Below, one piece after another: positions 35,113 to 45,712 of a DNA stretch of 64,000 nt. The stretch lies in the NCBI GenBank assembly GCA_025506515.1, contig CM046453.1, forward strand, positions 34,855,851-34,919,850, in the 5' to 3' direction. The notes below the pieces were generated by a model. It saw only the letters and a program-made list of their open reading frames with translations, had not been told where the DNA came from and searched no databases. The position numbers were made by a program, and so were the translations under genes. Position 1 is the stretch's first letter. Every line of letters begins with the position of its first letter. Source of the stretch: Flaveria trinervia. Taxonomy: Eukaryota; Streptophyta; Magnoliopsida; Asterales; Asteraceae.

Positions 35113-35497
35113 GTGACAACTACTGATGATCTTAGTAATAAGTACTGATGATCATTAGTACCTATGTCACATATAAGTGCTGATGAGCTCTTTACCCTCA
35201 GTAGTTTTATAACTACTGAAGGCTAAATGTCTCACAAGTACTGAAGTACTTCATCTGTTCTAAACTACTGATGTAGTTACAACTACTGATGCAGTTACAA
35301 CTACTGCAATCAGTAAAAACAGATAAGTACTGATGTCCTATGAAACAACTGAAATCAGCCAAAAAGACTGATGAATATGTTGAGGACAGTATGAAACAGC
35401 TGAAAAGCTAAGAATTGACGAAAACAGCTGAAGAGAACTTTCTCTTCAGTCGTTTGTACAACTGCTGTTTCATTCTAAACAACTGAAGCAAAACCAG

Positions 35498-35785
35498 TCT
35501 TCAGTAGTTTTATAACTACTGATGACTAATACCAAGTCTTCAGTTGTTTACAACAGCTGATGACAAAACCACTGTCTTCAGTAGTTTCATAACTACTGAT
35601 GACAAACACCAAGTCCTCAGTTGTTTCAATCATCTGAAGTCAAAACCACGGTCTTCAGTAGTTTTCTAAACTACTGATGCCTAACACCACGACTTCAGCT
35701 GTTTCAACGTCTGAAAGGATAATACCATGTCAACGGTCGTTAAAACTACTGATGACTAACACCACATCCTTCAGTCGTTTCTTAC
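35498..35785 (+). repeat. ~77-bp tandem repeats upstream of third ORF
   Basis: There are three units, starting about 35500, 35577 and 35654, plus a partial fourth. Each begins TCTTCAGTAGTT and contains the inverted repeat TCAGTAGTT...AACTACTGA at 35501-35522, 35578-35599 and 35655-35677. A further copy of that inverted repeat is at 35198-35219. The same TCAGTAGTTTTATA words are abundant in the LTR (about 39820-40000). Confidence 0.85.
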
Positions 35786-35793
35786 CCGTACCC

Positions 35794-35801
35794 TATAAAT
35801 A
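35794..35801 (+). promoter_or_regulatory. Putative internal promoter TATA box for third ORF
   Basis: TATAAATA lies about 10 bp after the last repeat and 73 bp before the ATG at 35874. That would place a start near 35825-35830 and a 5' UTR of roughly 45 bp. The layout (palindromic repeats, then TATA box) copies that of the LTR promoter at 40077. Promoter activity is inferred, not shown. Confidence 0.55.
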
Positions 35802-35873
35802 TCCCTAACCTAAGCTCTCAATGCTTCATCTTCTTCAAACCTAACGTTCCTCTCCAAAACTTCCCTCTTCTCC

Positions 35874-38800
35874 ATGGCGTCCATGCAAATTAAACCGCGA
35901 CACAACTGTGTTGCCTACCTCACTAAATCGCCCATCTGGACTAAGTTTGATACTGCTATCGATCTTATGGTTCATCCCAATACAACACGGCATTTCTTCT
36001 GAATCCCATACTACATGCCGAATCCTTGCACCAATTTTTGGATGAACGTTACTGTTACCACTGGGGAGAACAACACACATCCTCCAGTCGGTCGTAAACA
36101 ACAAAGAAGTAGTCATCACTCCTGCAATAATCTGCAAAATTCTTCATCTGAATGATGCTAGTTCTCCTGCTGGATATCCAAGGGCACAATGATCTATCCT
36201 TTGCCAACATGGATATCAAGGCGATCTCAGTGCCTCCACTATCATGAAGAAACACTTTAATGACGCTGAGCGCCTAACCTTTTCACATGGTGAATGTATG
36301 TTTGGCCCCTAAGACGTCGTCTTGGGATCAAATGTCGATGAAATGGCAGCAGGTAATGTATTCTATCTTGAGCAACAACCGCTAAACTTTTCAGAAATAA
36401 TATTTTCAGAGCTCAAGATATGGCTCAAAAACTAACTGCCAACCGTTGGATACTATATCCATGGTTCATAATGGCCATCATTACAGACCAGCTTAATGCT
36501 GAGGGACTTGTTGGCTTGGAGTCCCTGCTACGGCTGTTCTGCCGGAAGTATACTCCCGCACAACTCTGACCAGACACTCAAAATGGCTGCCAAGCTGCGA
36601 AAACCCACGCAGCTGGAACCCACAGCCACCACCTCCAAATCAAAAGTCCCCACCAAACCCACCAAAAAGAAACCCAAAATGGCTACTCAGGGAATTGAGT
36701 CCCCTGAGGATGCCCCTGCAACACAAACGCAGGATATATCCACTAGTCCAAACCCCTAGTGGATACAATGACTCTTCCAGCCATAGCCGCTCAGGCTTCC
36801 TCTCAACAGGAGCCTGCAACAACCACAAAAGGGGTACCTACATATCTGGGATCTTCCTCACTTGAGGGGATTGCCATTGAAGAGCACCAACCTCCCCAGG
36901 TGCACACTGCTTCTATCCCTTCACCCCAAACAACCGCCCCTCACAGCCCAACTTTAATAGTTGCACAAGTGCTGACTCAACTGCACTCCTCACCCCCTCC
37001 CCAGCAACCACTTACTACTGGGAATACCTCTACAATTGAGGGGGAGGAACACAGTGCACTTGAGAAACACAGCACAGGGGTTTACCACTTCTATCTCCTG
37101 GTGTAGACAAGGAGCTTAGAATATCTAGTGAGGCTGCCACCTCCTCTGACTCAGCACATGATCAGAATGAGGCTGGTAATATTGCTAAGACCTCACTAGA
37201 GGCAACAGCTGATGATGGACTGTCCTGAGGCTGGAAGTCCCCAGTACCAAGCACAAGGGGCACATGCATCAACTGGTCTACACCCAGTGCATGTAAATCC
37301 TGCTCTAAGCAGGAGGTCAGATGATTCAGCTTCGGCTGATGATGACCTGGGCTTTTTCTACGATGTTCTTGCCCAGAACACAATCTTGAAGAGAAAGTCA
37401 GTAGGCTGCAAAACCTACTTGATCAACTCTCCCAAGGAGAAAGACCATCTGCCTCTACCCACCCACAGATGGCACCTTCACTTGAAGGTTCCCCAAACAC
37501 TGAGCCACTCCAAACTCAACCACCTGCCTCTGCTTCAGGCCCTACTTCTCAGGAACAAAACCCTCCTGAGCAAATAGGTGTTGTACTTCAAAATTCCCCC
37601 CTCTCATCACACCCATAATCACTGATATTGTGACTAAAGCCATTGATGAGAGGCTTTCCTCCACTTTACAGCCCTTGATGATGCTGCTGTACAAAAGACT
37701 CTTTCTGCGGTACAAACCCCTTCCTCCAATGCATCCAAAAAGGGGGAGAGTACTGCAGTGAAAGAAAAGAAGAGGAAAAGAACAGAGGAAAAGAAGGAGA
37801 GAAGCAAGCCCAAGAGGAGGAGAAAGAAAAGCAACCTCTGCTCACTTACAAGCGAAAGAAAAGTGCTGATGATCATACTGCTGAAGACAAATCCTTGGAG
37901 GAGCTGGTAAAAGAAGCTGACACTACACACAGCCGATCCATGGATAAAATTATTGAACAACTCTTCAGGCAGGGGTTTGACACAGCCACACTGGATAGTG
38001 AGATCAGAAGGTTGGAAGTGCAAGAGATACAAACCCGATGGGCAGGGTATGACGCTCTTGAAAAAGAAAGATTGGAAATAATGATCCGCTTCATTGCAAA
38101 ATACTTAGGAAGATCGTTAGTGGAGATTCGCGCGTGGACCAGGGACAGCATTCTGGCTATAGCCACCAGAATCTGTCTGTCTGAGCAATTCAACAAAGGG
38201 ATTATTGTGGAAGCCCTTGATGAGGCTGGGGCTGGTAAAAGCTTAGAGATGGCTAAACTCACAAAGGCGAAACTAACTACAAAGATGCTGGATCAACCTT
38301 CCCTTCCACCCACTCAAACAGAGCCTATCCCTCAAATCTCCCAACCAATCTCTAAGCAAAAATCCAAACATCTTCATTCTCCAAAACCAATTCCTTCACC
38401 AACCCAACCATCATCCAGTGATGTACCAGAAGGAGGAGAAGGGTGCTGAGGATGGAAGAAGAAGAAGAAGAGGAGGATGAAGATGATAGTCTGCCACTCT
38501 CTGCTGTTCTGAAGCTACCAAAACCCCGAAGTCAACCCATGATCACACCTGACTCTCAAAGGGAATGGTCAGAGTCAAGATAGAAGAAGAAGAACAGCAG
38601 AAACAGCACGATGAGCAACTGTTGAGGATGGTTGACAAGGAATTTCCTCAGTCATCATCTATTCAAGCCATGAAAGGGCATGCTCAAAGGCTGTACACTC
38701 TCAGGCATACTTTTCAGTATCAAAAGGAGAGAGTGAGAGTATGGCCAGACCCCAGGGTGAGTTCTAGAATCCATAAAAGAACTATTCCACATAGATACAA

Positions 38801-39203
38801 TGGCCAGGTACGAAAAACAATAGATTCTACCATCATGTTGGCCGTTGTAGTCTCACCTTGGGAAATCATTGATGAATTCAAGAAAGCTCACCAAGCAAAG
38901 AAGACCCCTCAAGCTTTACTAGAAAACAAGATGATAAAGAACGGGTTGCTATATAAAAAGCTTGAAGACATCCAGAAGAATGAGCTCCAGTTACTCCTTG
39001 AAGGCAACCATCCTGATGAATTTGTATATAGGGAGGTAACTACGGTGGAGCTGAAAAATGGCAGGACCATGAAGTACTTATCAGAGTACTATGGTCCAGA
39101 GTTCTTCTTCGAAGGAGGAGTAGAAGAACTCTCTCAGGAGGAACAAGTTGTTCTCCTTGAGGCCTATGTTCGAGAGTCATACAGACTCATTATGGGGAAG
39201 TAA
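35874..39203 (+). pseudogene. Third ORF (pol-to-LTR accessory protein), element I
   Basis: Separate from pol. It starts MASMQIKPRHN and continues through frameshifts: a FWMNVTVTT- and EVVITPAIICKILHLND-like N-terminal domain, and a segment with ANRWILYPWFIMAIITDQ (about 36420-36490). Then come a long Pro/Thr/Ser-rich low-complexity linker (36580-37600), a Lys/Glu-rich stretch (37740-37860), a helical block (37895-38449), and a C-terminal block (38565-39203) with RVRVWPDPRVSSRIHKR and EYYGPEFFFEGG. ORFs of this layout occur 3' of pol in Sirevirus-like plant elements. Some have been called env-like, but I see no signal peptide or clear membrane segment. Role unknown. Confidence 0.72.
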
Positions 39204-39405
39204 ATCTCATGAATGGGATAACAACTCTGTGTCCAGTTCCCCAAAACAGAGTTCCCATTCATACTCTGCCGAACAAATATTTGAGGTTTCTTCCCAGGCC
39301 GGAGCTTACATGGGTCATCTTCTCTACTGATCAAGAAGGAAAAAGACCAACACTCTGCCAACAATAAGTGGGACAACGAATAATTTAGAGGTTTTGGCTG
39401 CATTG

Positions 39406-39419
39406 GTTCAGGGGGAGTT
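39406..39419 (+). other. Polypurine tract, element I
   Basis: TTCAGGGGGAGTT sits directly before the LTR start TGTTGGACC at 39420, so plus-strand priming sequence and LTR start are in the normal relation on this side. Confidence 0.82.
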
Positions 39420-40329
39420 TGTTGGACCAAAAGAACCAATGAGCCAAGATCAGAAAACCTCTAAGTCCCACATGGTATCACAACAACTGCTGAAAGCCTC
39501 ATCAGCAGTTTGACAAGTGCTGAAGACTTCAACAGCTGAAGATCAAGTGCTGAAGACTTCAACAGCTGAAGAACTAAAGTGCTGAAGTACAACAGCTGAA
39601 GAACACAAGTGCTGAAGCTGAAAGACCAAAGTACTGAAGTACAACAGCTGAAGAGTTTACAAGTGCTGAAGATCAACAATTGATGTACAAAGTCTGAAGA
39701 CAAAGACTGAAGACATCAGCTGATGATATCTACTGAAGTCATCAGCTGATGAAACACCTGAAGGTCAAGTCTGAAGATCAAGTACTGAAGCCTCAGTAGT
39801 TTGTCACAACTGCTGAAGAGTACTTCTTCAGTAGTTGTGATATCAGTAGTTTTATATTTCTAGTTTCAGTAGTTTTATGTTTCAGTAGTTTTGTAAAACG
39901 ACTGAAGAGCTTGTTCTTCAGTCGTTGTAGTTTCAGTAGTTTTATATTTGTACTTAACACTCTGATATGTTCTCAGTAGTTGTGAACATTTCAGTAGTTT
40001 GTTAAGAGTTAGTTATTTTTGTATTAGATCTGCCAGTTGTCACTTTCCGTGATAACAGCAGTGATGTGTTGCACTCTATATAAGGAGTGACAACCTATTG
40101 TAATATTGGAGAGAATGGATGAATGAATGAATGTTTTTGAATGATTTGATTAGAAATATTCTATATCTATAAGCATTCCTTGAAATCAGAAACAAACATT
40201 CTCTCCCTATAACCGTATGCGCTCTTAATGCATACAAGTATCGATTGCTTGCTACAATTTGTCTAATTCTTGTTCGTATTCCGCTGCTTGAATCCTAATA
40301 CATCAAACTTGTGATCGCTGATCCTGTCA
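39420..40329 (+). repeat. Right LTR of element I
   Basis: 910 bp, TGTTGGACCA...GATCCTGTCA. The U3 part holds dozens of CTGAAG, CAGCTG and TCAGTAGTT words, many in inverted pairs. It ends at the CATCT target duplication. Confidence 0.94.
40077..40084 (+). promoter_or_regulatory. TATA box in the LTR of element I
   Basis: TATATAAG, after the palindrome-rich U3 and about 245 bp before the LTR end, fits an LTR promoter. The inverted left LTR carries the same box on the minus strand near 28505, so it would fire leftward into H. Confidence 0.65.
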
Positions 40330-40771
40330 CATCTCCCACAGAGAAGTTTCATGCTTTCTATCTAAAGATAGTGATGAGTCTTTCCTTTGGCATAAAAGAA
40401 TATGCCATGTAAACTTTAAAAACAAGAATAAAATTACTAAGAATGATTTGGTAACTGGAATGCCAAAAAAAGAGTTTACAAGTGATGACATTGTATGATA
40501 TGATTGAAAGGGAAATAACACAAGGGTCTCACAAACCAAAGGAAATAAACTCCATCACTACTCCCCAACTTGTTACATATGGATTTCTTTGGCCCCACTA
40601 GTGTAACAAGTCTAGGAAGGACCTCTTACTGTCTAGTGATCAAGATGACTTTACAATATTCACATGGTCTTCTGCCTTAGAACTAAGGATGTGATTCCTG
40701 AGATTTTGAAGAATTTAATCTTAAAGATTGAGAATCAATGTGATCACAAGGTCAAAATCATAAGATGTGAT
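40330..40771 (+). pseudogene. pol: Pre-integrase and integrase start, element H (resumed)
   Basis: The frame broken at 28257 continues here. It reads ESFLWHKRICHVNFKNKNK (zinc-binding His), then a stop at about 40498. After a frame change comes the first catalytic region (MDFFGPTSVTS-like, about 40575). The sequence runs up to IIRCD, the second catalytic Asp, where a solo LTR is inserted. Confidence 0.82.
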
Positions 40772-41734
40772 TTTGGGTTTGTTGAACCAAATCAAAGTAG
40801 TTTAACATTTTAAACTGTGAAAACTCAATGGACAAATACCTTAATATTATCATTAGTAATCTGAAAAATTAAGGCTTATAAGATATCATCAACAAACCCA
40901 AGAACATAGGATCATTTATATGTGTTTGAACTAGCTACCAACAACAAGTAACAACCAAATAGGACATACAAACTACCTTTTGTAAGCTGCTAAAAACCGT
41001 GATGAAGGAGGAAGAATATGAGGTTCTTGAATGACCAAGACACCAAGGAGAGGTTTCCTCAAGCATCCATACCCACAAGCATCAAGCAAAGACCACTCTT
41101 GCTAGGATTTGTGCACCAAAATCAGATCAAGAAGGCTGTTGGAGCCTTGTTCCAGCCGTGAACAATCAAGAAGGCTGTTGGAGCCTTTTTTAGCCTTGAA
41201 CTTTTTCTTCCAAAAGAAGAGTTGATGTTCTTGTGATCCTTTTGCATATGAGAGAGAGAGAGTTGGATGGAGTGTGTATGTGTTCAAGGAGTTTCAAGGT
41301 TCCAAGACCTCAAAGAAAACAAAAGGAGAGAGCCACACCTAAGGGGGCGGCTGAAAATCCAAAACACCTTGGGTTTTCCCCCCAAAACTGTCTTTTATAT
41401 TTTGTTAAACTAGTTGTTTAAGATAGTTATATAACTAACCTTTTAATTATATAACACATACACACTTTTATTATTTGATGTTATTTAACTAAATTAAATA
41501 ACATTACAAATAATATCCATGACCAAAATATCCATATAAGTTGTTCAATCTCATATGTAATTTATTTAGAAAATCCATTTTCTAAATTGGTGTATTTATT
41601 TAATTGCATGATCATATCATAAATTAAATATTATTTGGTGTTTGCTAAGCTTGTTATTGGGTATGACCCGACTTGGATCATAACGTACTAACCACATCAA
41701 TGTTCTATGTGTCTTGGGCATAAAGAATCCAACA
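40772..41734 (-). repeat. Solo copia LTR in element H, TSD GTGAT
   Basis: A 963-bp LTR on the minus strand (TGTTGGATTC at 41734). Its 3' end has decayed by one base (CCCAAA for CCCAACA). The target duplication GTGAT is perfect (40767-40771 and 41735-41739), and H's integrase frame is continuous across it. Related to the LTR of element K. A solo LTR is the product of LTR-LTR recombination after a full insertion. Confidence 0.9.
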
Positions 41735-42300
41735 GTGATCAAGGAATTGAATTCAAGAACCAAATCATTGATACATTTTATGACAAAAATGGTATTACAA
41801 GACAAAATAGTGCTCTAAGGACTCCTCAGCAAAATGGTATTGTTGAGGAGAAACATTACACTTATTGAAGCTGCAAGAACTATGTTGTTCGACTGTAAAC
41901 TGCCTATTACCTTTTGGGCTGAGGCAATCAATACTGCCTGCTCTATGCAAAATAGTGTTTTAGTAGTTAAGACTCATCGGAAGACTCCTTATGAACTTTG
42001 GCACAAGAGGAAACATTTCATTGGTTTTCTCAGGTCATTTGGATGTCCTCACACCATCTTGAATACCAAAGATCAAATTGCCAAGTTTGATGAGAAATCA
42101 GATGATGGACACTTCATTAGATACTCTTCCTAAGCTAAGGCTTGAAGAGAAAACAATCTCAAAACTAGAATAGTTGAAGAGTCAGCCAATGTGACTTTCA
42201 ATGAGCACACTCCCAGTATGAAAGGTTTTGGTCTTGATTATTCTGTTTGATCTTGAGGCAGACCCTAAGATTAGCTTCAAAGGGTAAACCTTGACTGAAG
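41735..42300 (+). pseudogene. pol: Integrase core of element H, joined to third ORF
   Basis: It continues QGIEFKNQIIDTFYDKNG, then TPQQNGIVEEK, which holds the catalytic Glu region (the usual VERKN is changed to VEEK). One frameshift and ITFWAEAINTACSMQNSVLV follow. After NVTFNEHTPSMKGFG (about 42200) the sequence passes to DPKISFKG, the start of the third ORF, with no RT or RNase H in between. Element E is inserted at 42301. Confidence 0.83.
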
Positions 42301-44729
42301 TGTAACACCCGGTTATTTTTAGAAGACTCAAGTGAAAGAATTAAGTGAAGAAAAGAAAGAAAAGTTATTTAACCCAATTTGAGGGGTTGAAAGTGTCAAA
42401 AGGACAAAATGTTTGAAAGAGTGGGTGTAAAAGGTGATGGCTGTCCATGTTTGCTGCCTACACCTTTTCATTTGGGATTTTTGAGAGAGAAAGTGTAGAG
42501 CTCTTGGTTTGAAGAAGAACAAGAGCAGAAGTTCGAATTCAAGGTAATAATTCGTGTGTTTTAGGTGTTCTTAACTAGTTTCATCTTGGTTGTGTGCTTA
42601 TGTATGTTGTGTGTGTCGGGTGTGTGTTTCAAATGGGTTTCTAGGTGAGAACTTGTAGCAATTGGGCTTTGAAGGAAGTCATACCCGAAGAGGCTGCTAA
42701 GGTGAGTTCTAGAACCCCCTTTATTATATGTTTTAACGGATTTTAGGGCTGGAAATGCATGTATGAACTTTTTACAAAAGTTGGGTTTCATACCCGTAAA
42801 TGTGTATGTGGTATTTTGCAGGCATGGTTTGATTTTGGGTTATGTATATGTTTGATGATGTTATGGTTGTGTTTCTATGGCTTAGAATGTAAGATTTAAG
42901 CTTAGAACTTGATAGGTGATGTTTGGGGACTGAAATCTGATGTTAAGGTGCGAATGAGGCTGCTCATGCCCCTAAATAGGGCTCAAGTGCCTAAGTTTTA
43001 AGAATTTTCCTAAGTGTTCCCATACGCCCGAAACTTCATACGCCCAAATAGGGCTCATGCACCTAAAATGTCATGCGCCTGGATGGCTATGCGACTAGAG
43101 GAAATGCGGATGAAAGTTATACGACCGAAGGAGATGCGGATGAAGAGTCTACTGGAGAAGAACTGGTTGTTCTTCCTCATTGACAAATGCGGAAGACCAG
43201 AAGTGATGTGGATAAGTTCTGCTCTTATGCATTGGCAAATGTGGAAGAGTGGAGGAAATGCGGATGAACAACAATAAATGCGGATATGTAAAGGAAATGC
43301 GGATGAGTAAAGGAAATGCGGATGAGCAAAGGAAATTCGGATGAGCAAAGGAAATGCGGATGAGTAAAGCAAATGTGGATGAGCAAAGGAAATGTGGATG
43401 AGCAAAGGAAATATGGATGAGGAAAGGAAATGCGGATGAGCAAAGGAAATGTGAACGAGCAAACGAAATTTGGATGAAGAATAAGAAATGTGGATGAAGA
43501 CTTATAGTAATTTCTGATTTCCAGGGGAAAAGTGTTATGTAGGCTTTGACTTGAGAGGTTCCCGGGGGCATAGTATGTTGACTTTTGAAGTCAATGATGA
43601 TGGGAAGGGCATAATTATGATATGATATGATTTGATGATGTATGATTGATGTTTATGCATAATGGTATGTATGATGATGCCCTGTATGGTGATGTTGTAT
43701 GTGTATGTTGATGTTCCATATTATGTATGATTATTTCCTGTGGCTTTACGTTGAATGTTAATGAATGAAATGGTATTATGTAATGTAAAGTGGAAGATAA
43801 TGAAATGAGGAACATAATGAAAGAATGCATGCATCAATGAACGAAGGAAGTAAAGTAAGTCTTGCAAGCCTTGTATGTGGAAACTCGCACAATGTGGGGT
43901 GTTAGTTTAACGGTGTGTGGGATAGCTACCCTAGAAGGATGCACACCGGGGTCTTTCTTTGTGATTGACCATTTGTATAGAACCTTTGTCGCTTACCCTA
44001 GGTGTTATTGCCAGGCTACTAAGCACCACGATGGTGGATCTATGATAGACCTCAATCCAGTACCCGCTTTATGTATGATGGTGGGATATAGCACATGAAA
44101 ATGGTACACCTGAACTTACCTTAGGTACTATGGTCAGGCTGCTAAGCGCCATGACGGGAGGTTTAGGATAGACCTCGGCCCAGTTCCTGCTTTATGCATG
44201 ACAGTGGGGTAAAGTTCAGGTTTTGGATGGAATATAAAGAAGTAAAGATGAACATATGAATGAAAGTAATTTTGAAAGTGAATGATAATGACGTGCGATG
44301 AATGAATGAAAGTTAATGAATAAATGATGAAGATGATAATGATATTATCTATGTCTATGTATAATGCATGATCACGTACAATTGTAAAGAATGATTTTAA
44401 AGAAAAGATGAAGTATGTTTTATATTAAAACTAGAACTCACTCAGCAACACTGACTTTTTATGCATTTTCCAATTGGCAGGTAAAGTTGCTGAGGATGGC
44501 ATGGGGTGGCTACTTGGCTCTTTTGGATGGCTTATTTTATTTAATGTTTTTGCATTGTGTAATGCGAACAAATGATTGTGTAATGAATGTTATTATTTTG
44601 CAAAAGCATTTTTAATGAAAATGTTGTTTTTAATGTTTCCGTTGCAATGTTTATTTCAAGTTAATGTAATTATACGTTTTATGGGCGATGATTGGCCGGC
44701 TACAAGTGTCCCAGGAACGGGGCCTTACA
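42301..44729 (+). repeat. 5' LTR of gypsy element E
   Basis: 2429 bp, TGTAACACCC...GGGGCCTTACA. It holds the GGATGAGCAAAGGAAATGC minisatellite (about 43255-43500) and the two-copy ~100-bp module (43992-44091 and 44115-44210). The conserved block before the 3' part (ACTAGAACTCACTCAGCAA, about 44428) is shared with LTRs A and C. Confidence 0.94.
43255..43500 (+). repeat. Minisatellite in 5' LTR of E
   Basis: About 13 units of roughly 18-19 bp, consensus AAATGCGGATGAGCAAAGG. It is the reverse complement of the array in LTR A (3695-4110). The minus-strand ORFs here, with periodic HISFAHPHFLCSSAFP-like repeats, are artefacts of the array. Confidence 0.88.
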
Positions 44730-44732
44730 AGT

Positions 44733-44745
44733 TGGTTTCAGAGCC
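44733..44745 (+). other. Primer-binding site, element E
   Basis: TGGTTTCAGAGCC, one mismatch from the Met-type TGGTATCAGAGCC, 3 bases after the LTR end. Confidence 0.9.
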
Positions 44746-45081
44746 AAAGTTTAAGTGAAATGGGTAAATTTTCAAAATAAACCTTAACTTAAACTAAAAA
44801 TGGGACGGAAAGGGAAGGGATGCCAGTCCGAGTAGCTGCGTGCCATCAGGTATTTTCTTAATGTTAACTGGTATTACGTGCACATGTTATGTGGTTTATG
44901 TGCTGCTTGTAGATTTAGATACTGATGTAGTCAGCATAAGAAATGCTTGGGGTATGAAGAGTAAAGTAAGTGGCTAATCTCAACTGACCATTGTAATTAG
45001 GGACTTACTATACTTGACATAAACTGAGTTCTTCCCTTGAATGACCGTGTTAGTGTTTGAATCTTTTAGTGTGTGTTGAGG

Positions 45082-45712
45082 ATGGCCGGTGGTAGATCTC
45101 CGAAGGTTACGTCAAGTGAAGGTTATGGTAGAAGTAGTGCTGGACCGCGTTCACAAGAAGCATGGCTAGGGCTACTAAAATGGCACTCGAAGTGCTCGAG
45201 ATCCATCACTTGGAAGGAGATTATGATAGTGCTAGTCTGAGGACCACACTGAAAGAGGCTATTGTTGAGGGACTTCAACAGGTTATGCAGATGATTCTGC
45301 CGTCTATGGTGACTGAGGTAATTAGGGTGGTGAAGGAGATGAACGCGATTGAGGTGAACAAGAAAGGTAGTGGCGACAAGAATTAGAACGGAAAGCAGGC
45401 TGAATGTAGGGGTTACACTCCAAACAACAAGGTTGCCAGGACAGATGACCGGCGTGTAAGTTTGTTTGATGTGGAGAAGAGGAATTCTGGTAAGTGTGCT
45501 AAATGGCATACTGGGGAGTGTAGGTGGGGATCAAACTTCTGCTTCAAGTGTGGGGGGCCCCGTCATCTGGCAAGAGAGTGTGGGGTGAAAAGGTGTTATA
45601 ACTGTGGCGGAAAGGGTCACATAAGTAGGACTGAAAGGAGCCGAGAGACGAGAGTTTCGGGGCAAGAAAGATGACCGCAACTGAAGAACAAAATGCAAGC
45701 ACAGGGCCTTCA
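45082..45712 (+). pseudogene. gag: Gag, element E (capsid region deleted)
   Basis: It starts MAGGRSPKVTSSEG at 45082, shifts frame near 45160, then has the AIVEGLQQVMQMILPSMVTEV helix. After GSGDKN (stop at 45386) it passes directly to the knuckle region, so the CWWDN capsid-like domain is gone. The knuckles are CAKWHTGEC, CFKCGGPRHLAREC (intact) and CYNCGGKGHISRT. Confidence 0.83.

Larger units (their letters stand above)
28258..40329 (+). mobile_element. Copia element I with inverted left LTR, TSD CATCT
   Basis: This 12,072-bp unit lies between perfect 5-bp duplications CATCT (28253-28257 and 40330-40334). H's pre-integrase frame continues on the far side with one frameshift. Gag, pol and a third ORF run on the plus strand and the right LTR is normal. 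The left end is the same LTR in reverse orientation, so both outer ends are U5 ends (TGACAGG... and ...CCTGTCA). The normal 5' LTR, primer site, leader and start of gag are missing. A fold-back cDNA is the simplest explanation (inference). Confidence 0.92.

Noticed and set aside
37634..38262. Two minus-strand ORFs of about 130 codons opposite the third ORF of I
   Set aside because: They are antisense shadows of a Lys/Glu-rich coding stretch. The plus-strand reading has the conserved protein pattern.
35874..39203. Envelope gene of an endogenous retrovirus
   Set aside because: No signal peptide, transmembrane helix or cleavage motif is visible. I kept the neutral name third ORF.
43055..43571. 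Minus-strand ORFs with periodic Ser/His/Phe-rich repeats (also 48934-49471)
   Set aside because: These are translations of the LTR minisatellite in several frames, without conservation outside the array.
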